DNA of 64,000 bases from Sphingobacterium sp. BN32 (GCF_030503615.1 NZ_CP129963.1:2976001-3040000); one strand, 5' to 3'. Positions 41,534-50,995 are shown, numbered from the stretch's first letter. A program made the numbers and translations. The notes: generated by a model not told the origin, from the letters alone.

Positions 41534-43393
41534 ATGAAAAAGGCCTTACTATGCTGTTTTATTTGGCTATTTGCGGCTATCGCCGCCATTGCCCAGGAGC
41601 AAACAGCAGACTATGTAAAACAACATTACGATAAGACAGAGCAATACATCAAGATGCGCGATGGGAAGCGACTCTTCACCGCCATCTATACGCCTAAGGA
41701 TAAATCGAAGAAGTACCCTATCCTCCTCAACCGAACCCCGTATACCGTTGCTCCTTACGGCGCGAATGAGTACAAGAAAAGTTTGGGCAGTTTCCCGGAG
41801 ATGGCGCAACTTGGTTATATCTTCGTGTATCAGGATGTGCGCGGCAAGTGGATGAGCGAGGGCGAGTTTGAAGATATCCGTCCGACCAGAACGAAGGAAA
41901 ACGGTCATCAGATTGATGAGAGCACCGATACTTGGGATAGCATCGATTGGTTGGTAAAAAATGTAAAAGGGAATAATGGAAAGGTCGGCATGTATGGCAT
42001 TTCCTATCCTGGCTTTTATGCCACGGCAAGTTTGATCGGTTCGCACCCGGCCCTAAAGGCTGTATCGCCACAAGCGCCGGTAACCGATTGGTTCATCGGG
42101 GATGACTTCCACCATGGCGGTGCGTTGTTCCTGGCAGATGCTTTTCGCTTTATGTATATTTTCGATGCTCCGCGCCCGAAACCCATTACGGATAAAGAAG
42201 GTCCGAAAGGATTTGAGCTGCCTTCAAAGGACATGTATAAATTCTTTCTGGACAATCCTACCCTATCCGGTTTAAAGGAAAAGTACTTAAGCCATACCGT
42301 GAAGTTCTGGGACAACCTGGCTAAGCATAGCACCTTGGATACCTTTTGGATGAATCGAACGATTACACAGCATCTAAATAGCGTTAAACCTGCCGTTATG
42401 GTCGTGGGTGGATTATACGATGCGGAGGACACTTACGGTGCGTTCGAAACGTACAAGCAGATTGAGAAAAGAAATAAGAACAACAATAATATTTTGGTGA
42501 TGGGGCCTTGGTTCCACGGTGGTTGGGTTCGGTCGGAGGGTGATTCATTTGGTGATATCCGATTTGGCGAAAAAACTAGCCTTACCTATCAGCAGAAGTT
42601 TGAAAAACCATTCTTTGAATACCATCTCAAAGGCATAGGTTCGTTCAATCCTGCCGAAGCGAACATCTATTTTTCGGGCTCGAATCAATGGCAGCATTTT
42701 TCGCAATGGCCCCCGAAGGATGTCGTGCAGGATGAACTCTACCTGTCTGCAGATGGTAAGCTGGCTGACAGTCCGCAGCAAGGTGAGCCTTTCGTCGAAT
42801 ACCATAGCGACCCAAACAAGCCTGTGCCATCGCAAGAGGGAATCATCGTGAACCGCACGCGCGAATACATGATCGCCGATCAACGATTTGCAGCAAACCG
42901 TCCGGATGTGATGGTTTTTGAAACCGAGGTATTGGAAAAAGATCTGACCATGGCAGGTCCGGTTACGGCGGATCTATGGGTTTCGATGACGGGAACCGAC
43001 GCAGACTTTATCGTGAAGCTGATTGATGTGTATCCGGACAGCAGTTCGGTTAGCTCTCCCATCAGCAAGGACGTGGTTATGCCGAACTATCAAATGTTGG
43101 TGCGTGGCGAGGTTTTGCGGGGGAAATTCAGAAATTCGTTCAGCGAACCTGAGCCATTCACCCCGAATCAAGTAACGCAGGTAAAAGTTAATCTGCCAGA
43201 TGTAGCACATACCTTCAAAAAAGGGCATAAAATTATGGTACAGATACAGCACAGCTGGTTTCCATTAGTAGATCGAAATCCGAATAATTTCATGGATATT
43301 TATCAAGCCAAAGAAAGCGACTTCGTTAAAAATACCCATCGTCTGTATTTTGAAAAAGGAAAGGCGAGCAAGCTCGTCTTTGAGAAATTATAG
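41534..43393 (+). CDS. CocE/NonD-family alpha/beta-hydrolase (X-Pro dipeptidyl-peptidase-like)
   Basis: The 619-residue secreted enzyme has a signal peptide (MKKALLCCFIWLFAAIAAIAQ), an alpha/beta-hydrolase core and a C-terminal jelly-roll domain (PepX_C) from about residue 400. The nucleophile is in GMYGISYPGFYATA, the acid residue in GGLYDAEDTYG and the His in GPWFHGGW, so the triad is complete. Family members hydrolyse peptides, esters, or beta-lactam side chains such as glutaryl-7-ACA. The exact substrate is unknown; several peptide-handling genes nearby (S9, S10, PutP) suggest peptide use. Confidence 0.88.
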   Translation: MKKALLCCFIWLFAAIAAIAQEQTADYVKQHYDKTEQYIKMRDGKRLFTAIYTPKDKSKKYPILLNRTPYTVAPYGANEYKKSLGSFPEMAQLGYIFVYQDVRGKWMSEGEFEDIRPTRTKENGHQIDESTDTWDSIDWLVKNVKGNNGKVGMYGISYPGFYATASLIGSHPALKAVSPQAPVTDWFIGDDFHHGGALFLADAFRFMYIFDAPRPKPITDKEGPKGFELPSKDMYKFFLDNPTLSGLKEKYLSHTVKFWDNLAKHSTLDTFWMNRTITQHLNSVKPAVMVVGGLYDAEDTYGAFETYKQIEKRNKNNNNILVMGPWFHGGWVRSEGDSFGDIRFGEKTSLTYQQKFEKPFFEYHLKGIGSFNPAEANIYFSGSNQWQHFSQWPPKDVVQDELYLSADGKLADSPQQGEPFVEYHSDPNKPVPSQEGIIVNRTREYMIADQRFAANRPDVMVFETEVLEKDLTMAGPVTADLWVSMTGTDADFIVKLIDVYPDSSSVSSPISKDVVMPNYQMLVRGEVLRGKFRNSFSEPEPFTPNQVTQVKVNLPDVAHTFKKGHKIMVQIQHSWFPLVDRNPNNFMDIYQAKESDFVKNTHRLYFEKGKASKLVFEKL

Positions 43394-43564
43394 GTAAGCA
43401 CACACATAATCTATTTTATATGTGCAGTATTCTAAACCTGTAAATTGCTTGTTTTTACTTTCTTCCCCTTTCCACACAGACAAACAATTCGGTATGGAAG
43501 GTCTTGGGCAATGGTTGAAACAAAAGCGGCATTATTTTTAACTTTCTCTTTCGGTAAAAACTGA

Positions 43565-43614
43565 ATAAATAAACCCAAATATTTACTACTAGGTAAATAT
43601 TTGGGTTTATTTAT
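43565..43614. terminator. Perfect 22-bp hairpin between CocE-type hydrolase and CPBP genes
   Basis: The arms (43565-43586 and 43593-43614; core ATAAACCCAAATATTTAC) are perfectly complementary with a 6-nt loop TACTAG. It lies 170 bp behind the hydrolase gene and 24 bp before the CPBP -7 box. It probably ends the hydrolase transcript; the T-rich stretch is part of the right arm rather than a separate tail. Confidence 0.7.
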
Positions 43615-43637
43615 GTTTCGCCGCTTGTTTTTTTTGA

Positions 43638-43645
43638 TATCTTTG
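43638..43645 (+). promoter_or_regulatory. -7 element of the CPBP gene
   Basis: TATCTTTG matches TAnnTTTG exactly, 31 nt before the ATG at 43676. The -33 element is only a weak TTTC (43616-43619). Confidence 0.55.
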
Positions 43646-43675
43646 CGGTACCAAACCAGAAAAACTTAGGACTGC

Positions 43676-44539
43676 ATGCTGAAGATACTTCAACATTTTT
43701 GGAGTTTCATATTACACCCTTCCGACAGGAAGCTTATTGCCTATCATAGCGATACCTACAGTAAGGTATTTTTCACTTTATTTCTATTCAAAGTTCTGAT
43801 CTTAGCGATCATTCTTCCTTTAGAACATCTCGTGCAATATTTAGACCCCGTCTTTACAAAGAAGAGCGATACGGACGAAGAGGCAGTAATTTACATGATT
43901 TCAGCTGTCGTCTTTGCCCCCTTAATCGAAGAAGCAGTTTTCCGTTATCTTCTGAAATATAAAAAGTTTTACCGCTTCCTTATTTCCCACAACACCTATA
44001 GAAGGTATTATCGTTGGCTCGTTTATAGTTCGGTTTTCTTCTACGGCCTTGCCCACCTATTTAACTTCGAAAATGGCAATCCCCTTTTTTATGTATTGGG
44101 TGCATTGCTTGTATCGTCCAATCTAGTAGATGGCTTTGTATTCTCTTTTATTAGGGTTCGTCTAGGTTTTGTGTACAGCTGGGCGCTCTACGGAATTTGG
44201 AATTTGTTTATTTTCTCGCTGATGGGTACCATCATATTGCTTAAAAATCCTGTAACCAGGATTCACAATGCCGAGATTGATCTGGAGATCAATGTTTCCC
44301 AATTCAGGGATACTTCGCAAACGCTCTTTTTTGTACGTGAGACCAGCGATAGCCTTTTTAACCTGAACGTAAGGCAATATCCACTAAGTCAGGTTATCGA
44401 TTCTATTTATGGTGCTCATCGATATCAGGTAGATGATAAATATATCGACATAGAAATGAAATCCGCTAAGGGCTATTCGAAGGATTCGTTGCTTAAGCTT
44501 CTTAAAGAAGACTTCACGATTGAACCGAATAATCCTTAG
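43676..44539 (+). CDS. CPBP-family intramembrane metalloprotease
   Basis: The 287-residue protein has several membrane helices and the two CPBP (Abi) motifs: FAPLIEEAVFRYLLKY (EExxxR) and FFYGLAHLFNFEN (FxxxH). Family members are glutamic-type intramembrane proteases, related to eukaryotic Rce1 and to bacteriocin-immunity proteins. The C-terminal 80 residues form a soluble, charged domain (KGYSKDSLLKLLKEDFTIE) not typical of minimal members. It has its own promoter and ends 18 bp before the convergent putP gene. Confidence 0.85.
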   Translation: MLKILQHFWSFILHPSDRKLIAYHSDTYSKVFFTLFLFKVLILAIILPLEHLVQYLDPVFTKKSDTDEEAVIYMISAVVFAPLIEEAVFRYLLKYKKFYRFLISHNTYRRYYRWLVYSSVFFYGLAHLFNFENGNPLFYVLGALLVSSNLVDGFVFSFIRVRLGFVYSWALYGIWNLFIFSLMGTIILLKNPVTRIHNAEIDLEINVSQFRDTSQTLFFVRETSDSLFNLNVRQYPLSQVIDSIYGAHRYQVDDKYIDIEMKSAKGYSKDSLLKLLKEDFTIEPNNP

Positions 44540-44557
44540 CGGAGATTAGGTATTGAT

Positions 44558-46057
44558 TTAGTTATTCTTTACAATTTTTGCAACCTCATCAAATTCTTCT
44601 TCGATTTCCTTGCTCACTGGTTTTGTTAGCAAAGATACCACGATGATGGTTAAGAAACTAAGGATAAACCCTGGGATCATTTCATACACTTCTTTATAAT
44701 TATGGGGAATATAAACCCAGCCTAGGACGACGGCACCACCAACTAGCATGCCTGCCAATCCGCCCATTGCAGTCGTTCTTTTCCAAAGTAGTGAAAGAAT
44801 AATCAAGGGGCCAAATGCGGCTCCGAAACCTGCCCAGGCATTGCCCACCAGATTAAGGATGCTATCTTTTGGATTTAAGGAAAGTAGCAACGCAATGATC
44901 GCAACGATCAAAACGGAAACACGGCTCATCATAAGCATACTCTTTGCTGAAGCATTTTTATTGATAAAGGTTTTGTAGATATCCTCCGTCATCGAGCTTG
45001 ATGTAACCAATAATTGAGAGGATATGGTGCTCATTACAGCGGCCAAAATGGCTGATAACAGAAAGCCTCCGATCAATGGATGGAACAATACTCTCGACAA
45101 ATGGATAAAAATCGTTTCTGCTATTTCTTTTGAACCATCAAACCGCTGCATGGTTGCGAGGTCGAACTTCTGCAAATAGGCAATGCCAAAAAGACCAACC
45201 AACATGGCGCCACCAACCGTAAAGATCATCCAGCTGATACCGATATTACGTGCTTTCGGAATATCTTTAACATGCTCGATAGCCATAAAGCGAACCAGAA
45301 TATGGGGTTGCCCGAAGTAGCCCAAGCCCCAAGCCATTAAGGATAGTATGGATATGGTCGTCGTTCCTTTGAATAGGTCGAGATAATTGCAGTTCTTCGT
45401 TTCAATAATGTCGAGCGTTTCAGTCAATCCACCAATCTGTGTGATAACGACTATAGGAAGGATAACGAGCGCGAGGACCATAATAGTACCCTGCACGAAA
45501 TCTGTTAAACTTACCGCTAAGAAACCGCCTAAGAATGTGTAGAGCACCACAACTGAGCTCGTAACGAACAGGCCGGTATAGTAATCCATGTTGAATGCTG
45601 ATTCAAACAATCGTCCTCCAGACACCATCCCTGCGGATGTATACAGCGTGAAGAATACGAGGATCAACACCGAGGAGGCAATCTTTAGCAACTGGGTTTT
45701 ATCATGGAATCTGTTTTCAAAAAACACCGGTAAAGTGATGGCATTTTTAGCGACCTCGGTATAAACGCGCAGCCTTGGCGCGACAATAACGTAGTTTAGG
45801 AAGGCTCCAATGGTTAGTCCGATGGCGATCCAGGAGGCTGACAAGCCGGATAGATACATCGCTCCGGGTAATCCCATCAGAAGCCAGCCACTCATATCCG
45901 CTGCCCCTGCCGAAAGCGCTGTAACGGCAGCTCCCATCTTACGTCCACCGATTAGGAATTCGTCGGAATTGCTGGTCGATTTTTTATAGGAATACAGACC
46001 GATGAGAATCATCAGCAGCATATATAAGCCTATAGATATTAATTCGTATATATTCAT
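44558..46057 (-). CDS. putP: Sodium/proline symporter
   Basis: The 499-residue SSS-family transporter imports L-proline with Na+. About thirteen membrane helices are visible. Typical segments are GGRKMGAAVTALSAGAADMS (sodium site region, PutP-type), GWLLMGLPGAMYLSGLSASW and SSQLLVTSSSMTEDIY, as in PutP. Length and motif set fit PutP rather than other SSS members. No proline dehydrogenase gene is nearby. It lies 26 bp downstream of the TPR protein gene on the same strand, so proline released from peptides may be taken up with genes of the same transcript. Confidence 0.9.
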   Translation of the reverse strand: MNIYELISIGLYMLLMILIGLYSYKKSTSNSDEFLIGGRKMGAAVTALSAGAADMSGWLLMGLPGAMYLSGLSASWIAIGLTIGAFLNYVIVAPRLRVYTEVAKNAITLPVFFENRFHDKTQLLKIASSVLILVFFTLYTSAGMVSGGRLFESAFNMDYYTGLFVTSSVVVLYTFLGGFLAVSLTDFVQGTIMVLALVILPIVVITQIGGLTETLDIIETKNCNYLDLFKGTTTISILSLMAWGLGYFGQPHILVRFMAIEHVKDIPKARNIGISWMIFTVGGAMLVGLFGIAYLQKFDLATMQRFDGSKEIAETIFIHLSRVLFHPLIGGFLLSAILAAVMSTISSQLLVTSSSMTEDIYKTFINKNASAKSMLMMSRVSVLIVAIIALLLSLNPKDSILNLVGNAWAGFGAAFGPLIILSLLWKRTTAMGGLAGMLVGGAVVLGWVYIPHNYKEVYEMIPGFILSFLTIIVVSLLTKPVSKEIEEEFDEVAKIVKNN

Positions 46058-46083
46058 ATAAATAAGTTAAAGAGATAAAAATG

Positions 46084-48957
46084 CTATAATTTTAGTTTAA
46101 TTACCATATTACCACGGTATTTCGTTAAAATATTTTCCAGTTTTGATTGTTTTTTACTGATTTGTGTCAAAAGTTGAAAGGCTTCTACGTTGTACGCATA
46201 CAGATCCAGGGCCTGCGTCGCATAGGCTATGGCTTTGTCTTCTTCCTTATTGTAAAAGGCAATCCATGCCTGCGTAGTGAAGTCTGCAGTTTGCGACAAT
46301 AAGGAATTATCTTTCGGCAGTTTCTTGTAGAATTGGACCGCTTGGGTTGTCTTACCGGCTTTTGCGAGCAATCTTACTAATCGCAGATTATAGGCATGAT
46401 CTAGGCGGGCAGGATCTCCATCACGAACCATAAGCTTTTCTAAATAGCGTTCTGTATTGGCTTCATCTCCCTGTTGAAAAAAAGCTTCCGCCAATAGCAA
46501 TTCAAACTCCGGACGACTAACTTGCGATGCCTGTAAGGTGCGGTATACTTCATTTAGGTTTTTGAGTGCTTCCTCAGCCTTGCCATTCGCTAATAGGGCT
46601 TCTACATACTGAATGCGAAGGGGATAGTGCTGCGGTCGTTGTGATGATAAGTAGGCTAATGAGTCGACAGCATCTTCATATCCCAACAGTGCCAACTGCC
46701 ATTGATAAAAGGATCGCTGATCATTCAAACGATCGCGTAAATACGTGGAGATTTGAGAGCCAGTAGCAACATAGGATTTAGCTACCTGTATCGCCTTTTC
46801 TAACTTTCCGCGCTCGAAATAGAACGCTCGAAGGATAGCGGCATTTTTGGACTTTTCCATATAATCCTGCTCGAGGTCGAAGCCCTTAGTATAGGCCACG
46901 GCTTGTGCTTCCTGATCTTCAGGTTGGCTGGCAATCAACAAATCACCAGTCAACATATAGATTGGTGCATAGTTGGGATCTATGGCTTTCGCTTGTCCTA
47001 TTCTGTTTTTGGCAGCTTCAAACTTTCCTTCGCCAATATGGAACTTCGCATAAGCTAAGATTGCCGGCAGATATTTGCTATCGTATTGCAATGCGGTATC
47101 CAGCAACTTGTAGGCTTCTTGATACTCATTCTTTGCGGCCTCTTCGGCAAGATTAAGGTAAACTTGCGACCAGTTGGATGCCATGGCTTGCTGATTGCCG
47201 GCAAGGTATGCCCTTTCCTTGCTGATCAATTCATCCAAGAATTTGTACATATCCGGATCCTTATGCTGAAGATCGGATAAGGTGTTCATCGATTTGAAGT
47301 CGAGTGGATGCACTTTGACTTTTTCAAAATAAGCCGGATAGGTTTGCGCTAGATATTCAGACTCATTATTTTGAGAATAATAATCCAGGGTCAATCCTTT
47401 CTCCATCGCTTGATAATAGAGCGCTTTGATGCGTCGGTTCTGCTCATCCGTCAATACCCTACCATGAAAGAGATGGACATATTCATGCAGCAGTACATTT
47501 CGTTCTTCAAATGCTCCGCGTTCCACGTATTCAATTGCTGCCGCACCGGAGCCCACGCCTCGGATATCCATCCATTGTCGGTTGTCGAACGTGGAGTTGA
47601 AGCGGAAGTATGGGGCCTTCATCGCCAGCGCCAGGTCCACATGCAGCGGTGGGATAACAAATAATCGATGTTGTTTGACCAGGAATGGGAAATAGACCAC
47701 CGAGGTATAAAGCTGATTCCATGCCATGCCTTTCGCGACATCGCCAGGGTAATAAGCCACATCGGGGAAGATCTCCAGGAAGTCGTCCATATTCGAGATT
47801 TTCGGAGCCTTCAACTCCTGCATAATAGTCGGATAGCTCTTGAGGTATGGAATGCGCTTAGATTTGATAACAGCTGCCAATCCATTATGAGCAGGTCCAT
47901 AATGCTTTTTCCTGTTCAGGATATCGAGAAAGATCTGTTCTGCTTTTTCCAACCGTTGAAAGCGATCTACAGCGTCAAAATCACCATATAACAGAGATGC
48001 CTCGTGCATTTGCGGAAGAACCGATGTTGGATAGTCTCCTTTGATCTTATTTACCGTTTCTAAGGCTTTTTCAATTCTGTTTGCTGTGAAATCTTCATCG
48101 GCCGATTCTAGGGCCGCGCGAATGGCCTTTTCGTCCGCATCAACATAGTCTGCAAAGGTTAAATTGGTGTGTCCATTGCCCAGATGCCAATGCGTTTGGA
48201 AGTGAAGCGGATTGATCGCTAATGCTAGATCCCATTGATCGACCATCGCGTTCAGCTGCCGAGCATCGATACGGCGCCAAATGGCATATCCATAATAGAA
48301 ACGGGCATCGGCATTTAAGGGGTTCAGTGCTAAACCTTGTACAAGTACCTTTTCGGCTTCCTCGGGGTTCTGATCCCAGAAAAACACATCAGCCTTGAGG
48401 AAATATCCTGCAGCATCCTTCGGCTGTTTGGCAATCATGTCATTTGCCAAAGCTAGGGCTTCCTTATATTTCTTTTGCAGCATATAAGCACGACCGAGGA
48501 TCAGCTTAGTTTCAACATCCTCAGGATGACTTTTTAAAAGCTTCAAACTGTTTTTCTCGGCCTGCTCCAATTCCCAAGCTTCAATTTCCAAAAGCGCGAA
48601 AGTCCGCTGTACTCGATAATCTTGTTGTTCCTTGTTTGTAAGTGACTTTACAGCTTTTTCGCTAGAGCGGAAGTCGTTGTTCAGCCAATGATATTTTGCT
48701 AGTAATAGGGCTCTGTCGACCTTTGATAGGCCGTTCTTAGTGTTTAGCTGAGTATGTACCAAGTTCCATTCGCCTAAATCTAAAAGTTTATTTAAATCAT
48801 TAAAGGAAACTTTTGAGTCTTTGTTTAATGATTTAACGGCTTTATCTTTTTCCTTCTGAAGCAACTCTAGGACTGCTTTATGGTCGTTGAGCAGGTCTTG
48901 AGCATAGGCATGTCCGAGGAGAAGAAAAAGGGAAAGTAGAATATAATGATATCGCAT
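46084..48957 (-). CDS. TPR-repeat protein with a gluzincin-like HExxH domain
   Basis: The ATG at 48957 gives a signal peptide (MRYHYILLSLFLLLGHAYAQ) and 957 residues; an upstream ATG (48999) would translate through a terminator hairpin. Tetratricopeptide-like helices run over roughly residues 40-330 and 560-950. In the middle, at about 440-560, is a peptidase-like block with NVLLHEYVHLFHGRVL, which carries HEYVH, and a downstream Glu in QNNESEYLAQTYP. This resembles the peptidase MA family, so the protein may be an extracytoplasmic metallopeptidase held in a TPR scaffold. The substrate is unknown. It lies between S10 carboxypeptidase and putP genes on the same strand. Confidence 0.75.
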   Translation of the reverse strand: MRYHYILLSLFLLLGHAYAQDLLNDHKAVLELLQKEKDKAVKSLNKDSKVSFNDLNKLLDLGEWNLVHTQLNTKNGLSKVDRALLLAKYHWLNNDFRSSEKAVKSLTNKEQQDYRVQRTFALLEIEAWELEQAEKNSLKLLKSHPEDVETKLILGRAYMLQKKYKEALALANDMIAKQPKDAAGYFLKADVFFWDQNPEEAEKVLVQGLALNPLNADARFYYGYAIWRRIDARQLNAMVDQWDLALAINPLHFQTHWHLGNGHTNLTFADYVDADEKAIRAALESADEDFTANRIEKALETVNKIKGDYPTSVLPQMHEASLLYGDFDAVDRFQRLEKAEQIFLDILNRKKHYGPAHNGLAAVIKSKRIPYLKSYPTIMQELKAPKISNMDDFLEIFPDVAYYPGDVAKGMAWNQLYTSVVYFPFLVKQHRLFVIPPLHVDLALAMKAPYFRFNSTFDNRQWMDIRGVGSGAAAIEYVERGAFEERNVLLHEYVHLFHGRVLTDEQNRRIKALYYQAMEKGLTLDYYSQNNESEYLAQTYPAYFEKVKVHPLDFKSMNTLSDLQHKDPDMYKFLDELISKERAYLAGNQQAMASNWSQVYLNLAEEAAKNEYQEAYKLLDTALQYDSKYLPAILAYAKFHIGEGKFEAAKNRIGQAKAIDPNYAPIYMLTGDLLIASQPEDQEAQAVAYTKGFDLEQDYMEKSKNAAILRAFYFERGKLEKAIQVAKSYVATGSQISTYLRDRLNDQRSFYQWQLALLGYEDAVDSLAYLSSQRPQHYPLRIQYVEALLANGKAEEALKNLNEVYRTLQASQVSRPEFELLLAEAFFQQGDEANTERYLEKLMVRDGDPARLDHAYNLRLVRLLAKAGKTTQAVQFYKKLPKDNSLLSQTADFTTQAWIAFYNKEEDKAIAYATQALDLYAYNVEAFQLLTQISKKQSKLENILTKYRGNMVIKLKL

Positions 48958-48976
48958 CGTATATAAATTAAAATAA

Positions 48977-48996
48977 CCAGCCCCTTCAGGGGCTGG
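48977..48996 (-). terminator. Hairpin between S10 peptidase and TPR genes
   Basis: CCAGCCCC (48977-48984) and GGGGCTGG (48989-48996) form a perfect stem with a TTCA/TGAA loop, 16 bp behind the S10 stop codon. On the minus strand a TTATTTTAATTT stretch follows, so it likely reduces read-through into the TPR gene. Confidence 0.8.
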
Positions 48997-49011
48997 CAAG
49001 TTTTATACTAT

Positions 49012-50484
49012 TTAGTATTTTGCGGCTTTGTCTGCAGCTGGGAGAGACTTTTTAATAAATTGGCGAATATCCTCATTCGCTTTGATTAGATCTTCTTTTC
49101 GAAGATACATCATGTGGCCGCTACGATAGCCTACGAAGCTCATACGGTCTGAAAGTTTTCCGGAAGGATCCATCTGCCACATATTGTATTTAGCGTTGAA
49201 GTAGTCTGTAGCACCATCATAGTATCCAGATTGCACCATTAAATGCAGGTAGGGGTTTGCTGCCATGGCTTGTCGCAAATTCAATCCGGTATTGTCGTTA
49301 CTACGATCCCAAGGATGCACAGGTCCAAACATATTGTACTTCACATCGCTTTTATATTTCAGCTCATTCGCGTAGTAATAGTTGATTGCCGGTGTAAAAG
49401 AGTGCAGCCAAGACGTCAACTCCGCATTATAGTCGGGGCGTTCGCCGCCATCACGTAGGTCGATTCCCAAATATCGGGAATCCAGACGACCGATTGTTTG
49501 TCCCTTATCACGCATTAATTCTTTCCAAAACAAGGATGTAGGAACATCCAGATTGTTCTGAGCAATGATAGTTTCCGAGAGTCCAGAATACCTCGCCATC
49601 TTCTTCACCAAAGCATTTTTATCATTCACCGATAAACTAGAACCTCTTGCGATTGCTGGCAACAGTTCATCCAATGTAAACCTCTCTACTTCTGGCAATA
49701 GTTCTTCCAGATCTCTGTTTTGAAGTTCTGGAGTAAGGCGCTTGTGGAACCATGCTGCAGCAGTGTAATAAGGCCATACGTTCGCTTTAGCGACTGCTCC
49801 TTCGCGTTTTAAGCCAAGGTCTGTCGGTGAAACCAAGATAACACCATTCAGATACATCCATTGTACATTTTGCAATTCTAAGGCTAATCCAGAGACGCGT
49901 GTAGTACCATAGCTTTCTCCAATTAGGTACTTAGGTGATGCCCAACGGTTGTTGCGAGTTACGAAGGTATTAATCCATTCTGCAAGGTATTTAATATCAG
50001 CATTCACGCCAAAGAATAAAGAGCGATCTGCCTTCTCATCTAGGATGCGCGAGTAACCGGTATTGATGGGATCAACATACACGATATCAGCAACATCAAG
50101 AATGGTATAGGGGTTTTCCTTTACCCCATACGGTTGCAAGGGATAACCCTCATCATCGATATTAAGTAAACGAGGTCCCGTATAAGCCAAATGCATCCAT
50201 ACCGAACCCGAGCCTGGCCCCCCATTAAATGAAATAACTAAGGGACGTTTGCTTTTGTCGCTGATACCATCACGGGTATAATAGGTGTAATGTACAGTTG
50301 CTAATACTTTGCCATTGTCATCCCATACGGGCTGTGTACCCGCTTTTGCAGAGTACGGAAATTTCTGCCCGTTTGCCGTAATTTGATGCTTGGTAATAAA
50401 TGCGGTATCTGCAAGTGGAAGGCGTTGGGCTTTAACTTGCGTGAAGAAAATAAAAATTGTTAAAAGGACTAATAGGTTTTTCAT
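49012..50484 (-). CDS. S10-family serine carboxypeptidase
   Basis: From the ATG at 50484 the product has a signal peptide (MKNLLVLLTIFIFFTQVKAQ) and 490 residues; the longer frame to 50541 puts 19 non-signal residues first. S10 motifs are RPLVISFNGGPGSGSVWMHL (oxyanion region), YLIGESYGTTRVSG (catalytic Ser) and the C-terminal His in YRSGHMMYLRKED. The Asp lies near YYDGATDYFNAK. These enzymes remove C-terminal residues from peptides at acidic pH. It is probably periplasmic and acts with the neighbouring S9, CocE-type and PutP proteins in peptide use. Confidence 0.88.
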   Translation of the reverse strand: MKNLLVLLTIFIFFTQVKAQRLPLADTAFITKHQITANGQKFPYSAKAGTQPVWDDNGKVLATVHYTYYTRDGISDKSKRPLVISFNGGPGSGSVWMHLAYTGPRLLNIDDEGYPLQPYGVKENPYTILDVADIVYVDPINTGYSRILDEKADRSLFFGVNADIKYLAEWINTFVTRNNRWASPKYLIGESYGTTRVSGLALELQNVQWMYLNGVILVSPTDLGLKREGAVAKANVWPYYTAAAWFHKRLTPELQNRDLEELLPEVERFTLDELLPAIARGSSLSVNDKNALVKKMARYSGLSETIIAQNNLDVPTSLFWKELMRDKGQTIGRLDSRYLGIDLRDGGERPDYNAELTSWLHSFTPAINYYYANELKYKSDVKYNMFGPVHPWDRSNDNTGLNLRQAMAANPYLHLMVQSGYYDGATDYFNAKYNMWQMDPSGKLSDRMSFVGYRSGHMMYLRKEDLIKANEDIRQFIKKSLPAADKAAKY

Positions 50485-50707
50485 AAAGAGTAATAAAGGT
50501 TTAATTGATATAAAGAAAAAGCCTCGTCCAGACACGAGCAAAGATCAACAAGAATAGTTGTTAATCTTACAAAAATCGCTTCCGCTATATCAATAAGTAT
50601 TCAATTCAATCAGACACAATATATCGAAAATATCACTCAATCATTAAAAAACATCCACCAATAGATGAAAAAAGTCAGAATAGGTAAACAATTGGATAAT
50701 TTAGTAT

Positions 50708-50829
50708 TAGACGTTAGATATCAGACATAAGACATTAGAGGGTGGCGTCGCTAGACGTTAGATATTAGACGTAAGACATTAGAGTATAGCGTCTACTAGA
50801 CATTAGATATGAGACATAAGATATTAGAG
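50708..50829 (+). repeat. Three tandem 44-45-bp units of the TTAGA family
   Basis: Unit cores lie at 50708-50740, 50752-50784 and 50797-50829. Each follows the pattern TAGACNTTAGATATNAGAC then RTAAGANATTAGAG, with 11-12-bp spacers GGTGGCGTCGC and TATAGCGTCTAC. They lie upstream of the S10 gene and downstream of the rRNA operon. The same core is used at 2976, 35893 and 51148-51112. Confidence 0.8.
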
Positions 50830-50843
50830 TGTTTCTGATGTCT

Positions 50844-50995
50844 TGAACCAGGAAAGGAAGGATATAACGATTGTCAGGATCTTGCTAATCTTGTCATCCT
50901 TCCTTTCCTGGTTCAGACAAACTTCATAGAAAAACGGTAAGTGTGCTTGATCCTGTTAATCCTCAAATCCTTCCTTTTCTGGTTCAATTCAAACG
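50844..50995. repeat. Inverted TTGAACCAGGAAAGG repeats (family C)
   Basis: TGAACCAGGAAAGGAAGGAT (50844-50863) and its exact complement (50896-50915) form 20-bp perfect arms around 32 nt containing CAGGATCTTG. A further copy of the right half, AATCCTTCCTTTTCTGGTTC, follows near 50968-50988. The same motif occurs at 19257, 19369, 35961, 36044 and 57217-57325. Confidence 0.8.

Noticed and set aside
43394..43564. Possible short peptide gene (MEGLGQWLKQKRHYF)
   Set aside because: Only 15 codons, with no start-site signals or context.
48958..48999. Upstream start for the TPR protein
   Set aside because: It would require translation through a strong hairpin and would precede the signal peptide.
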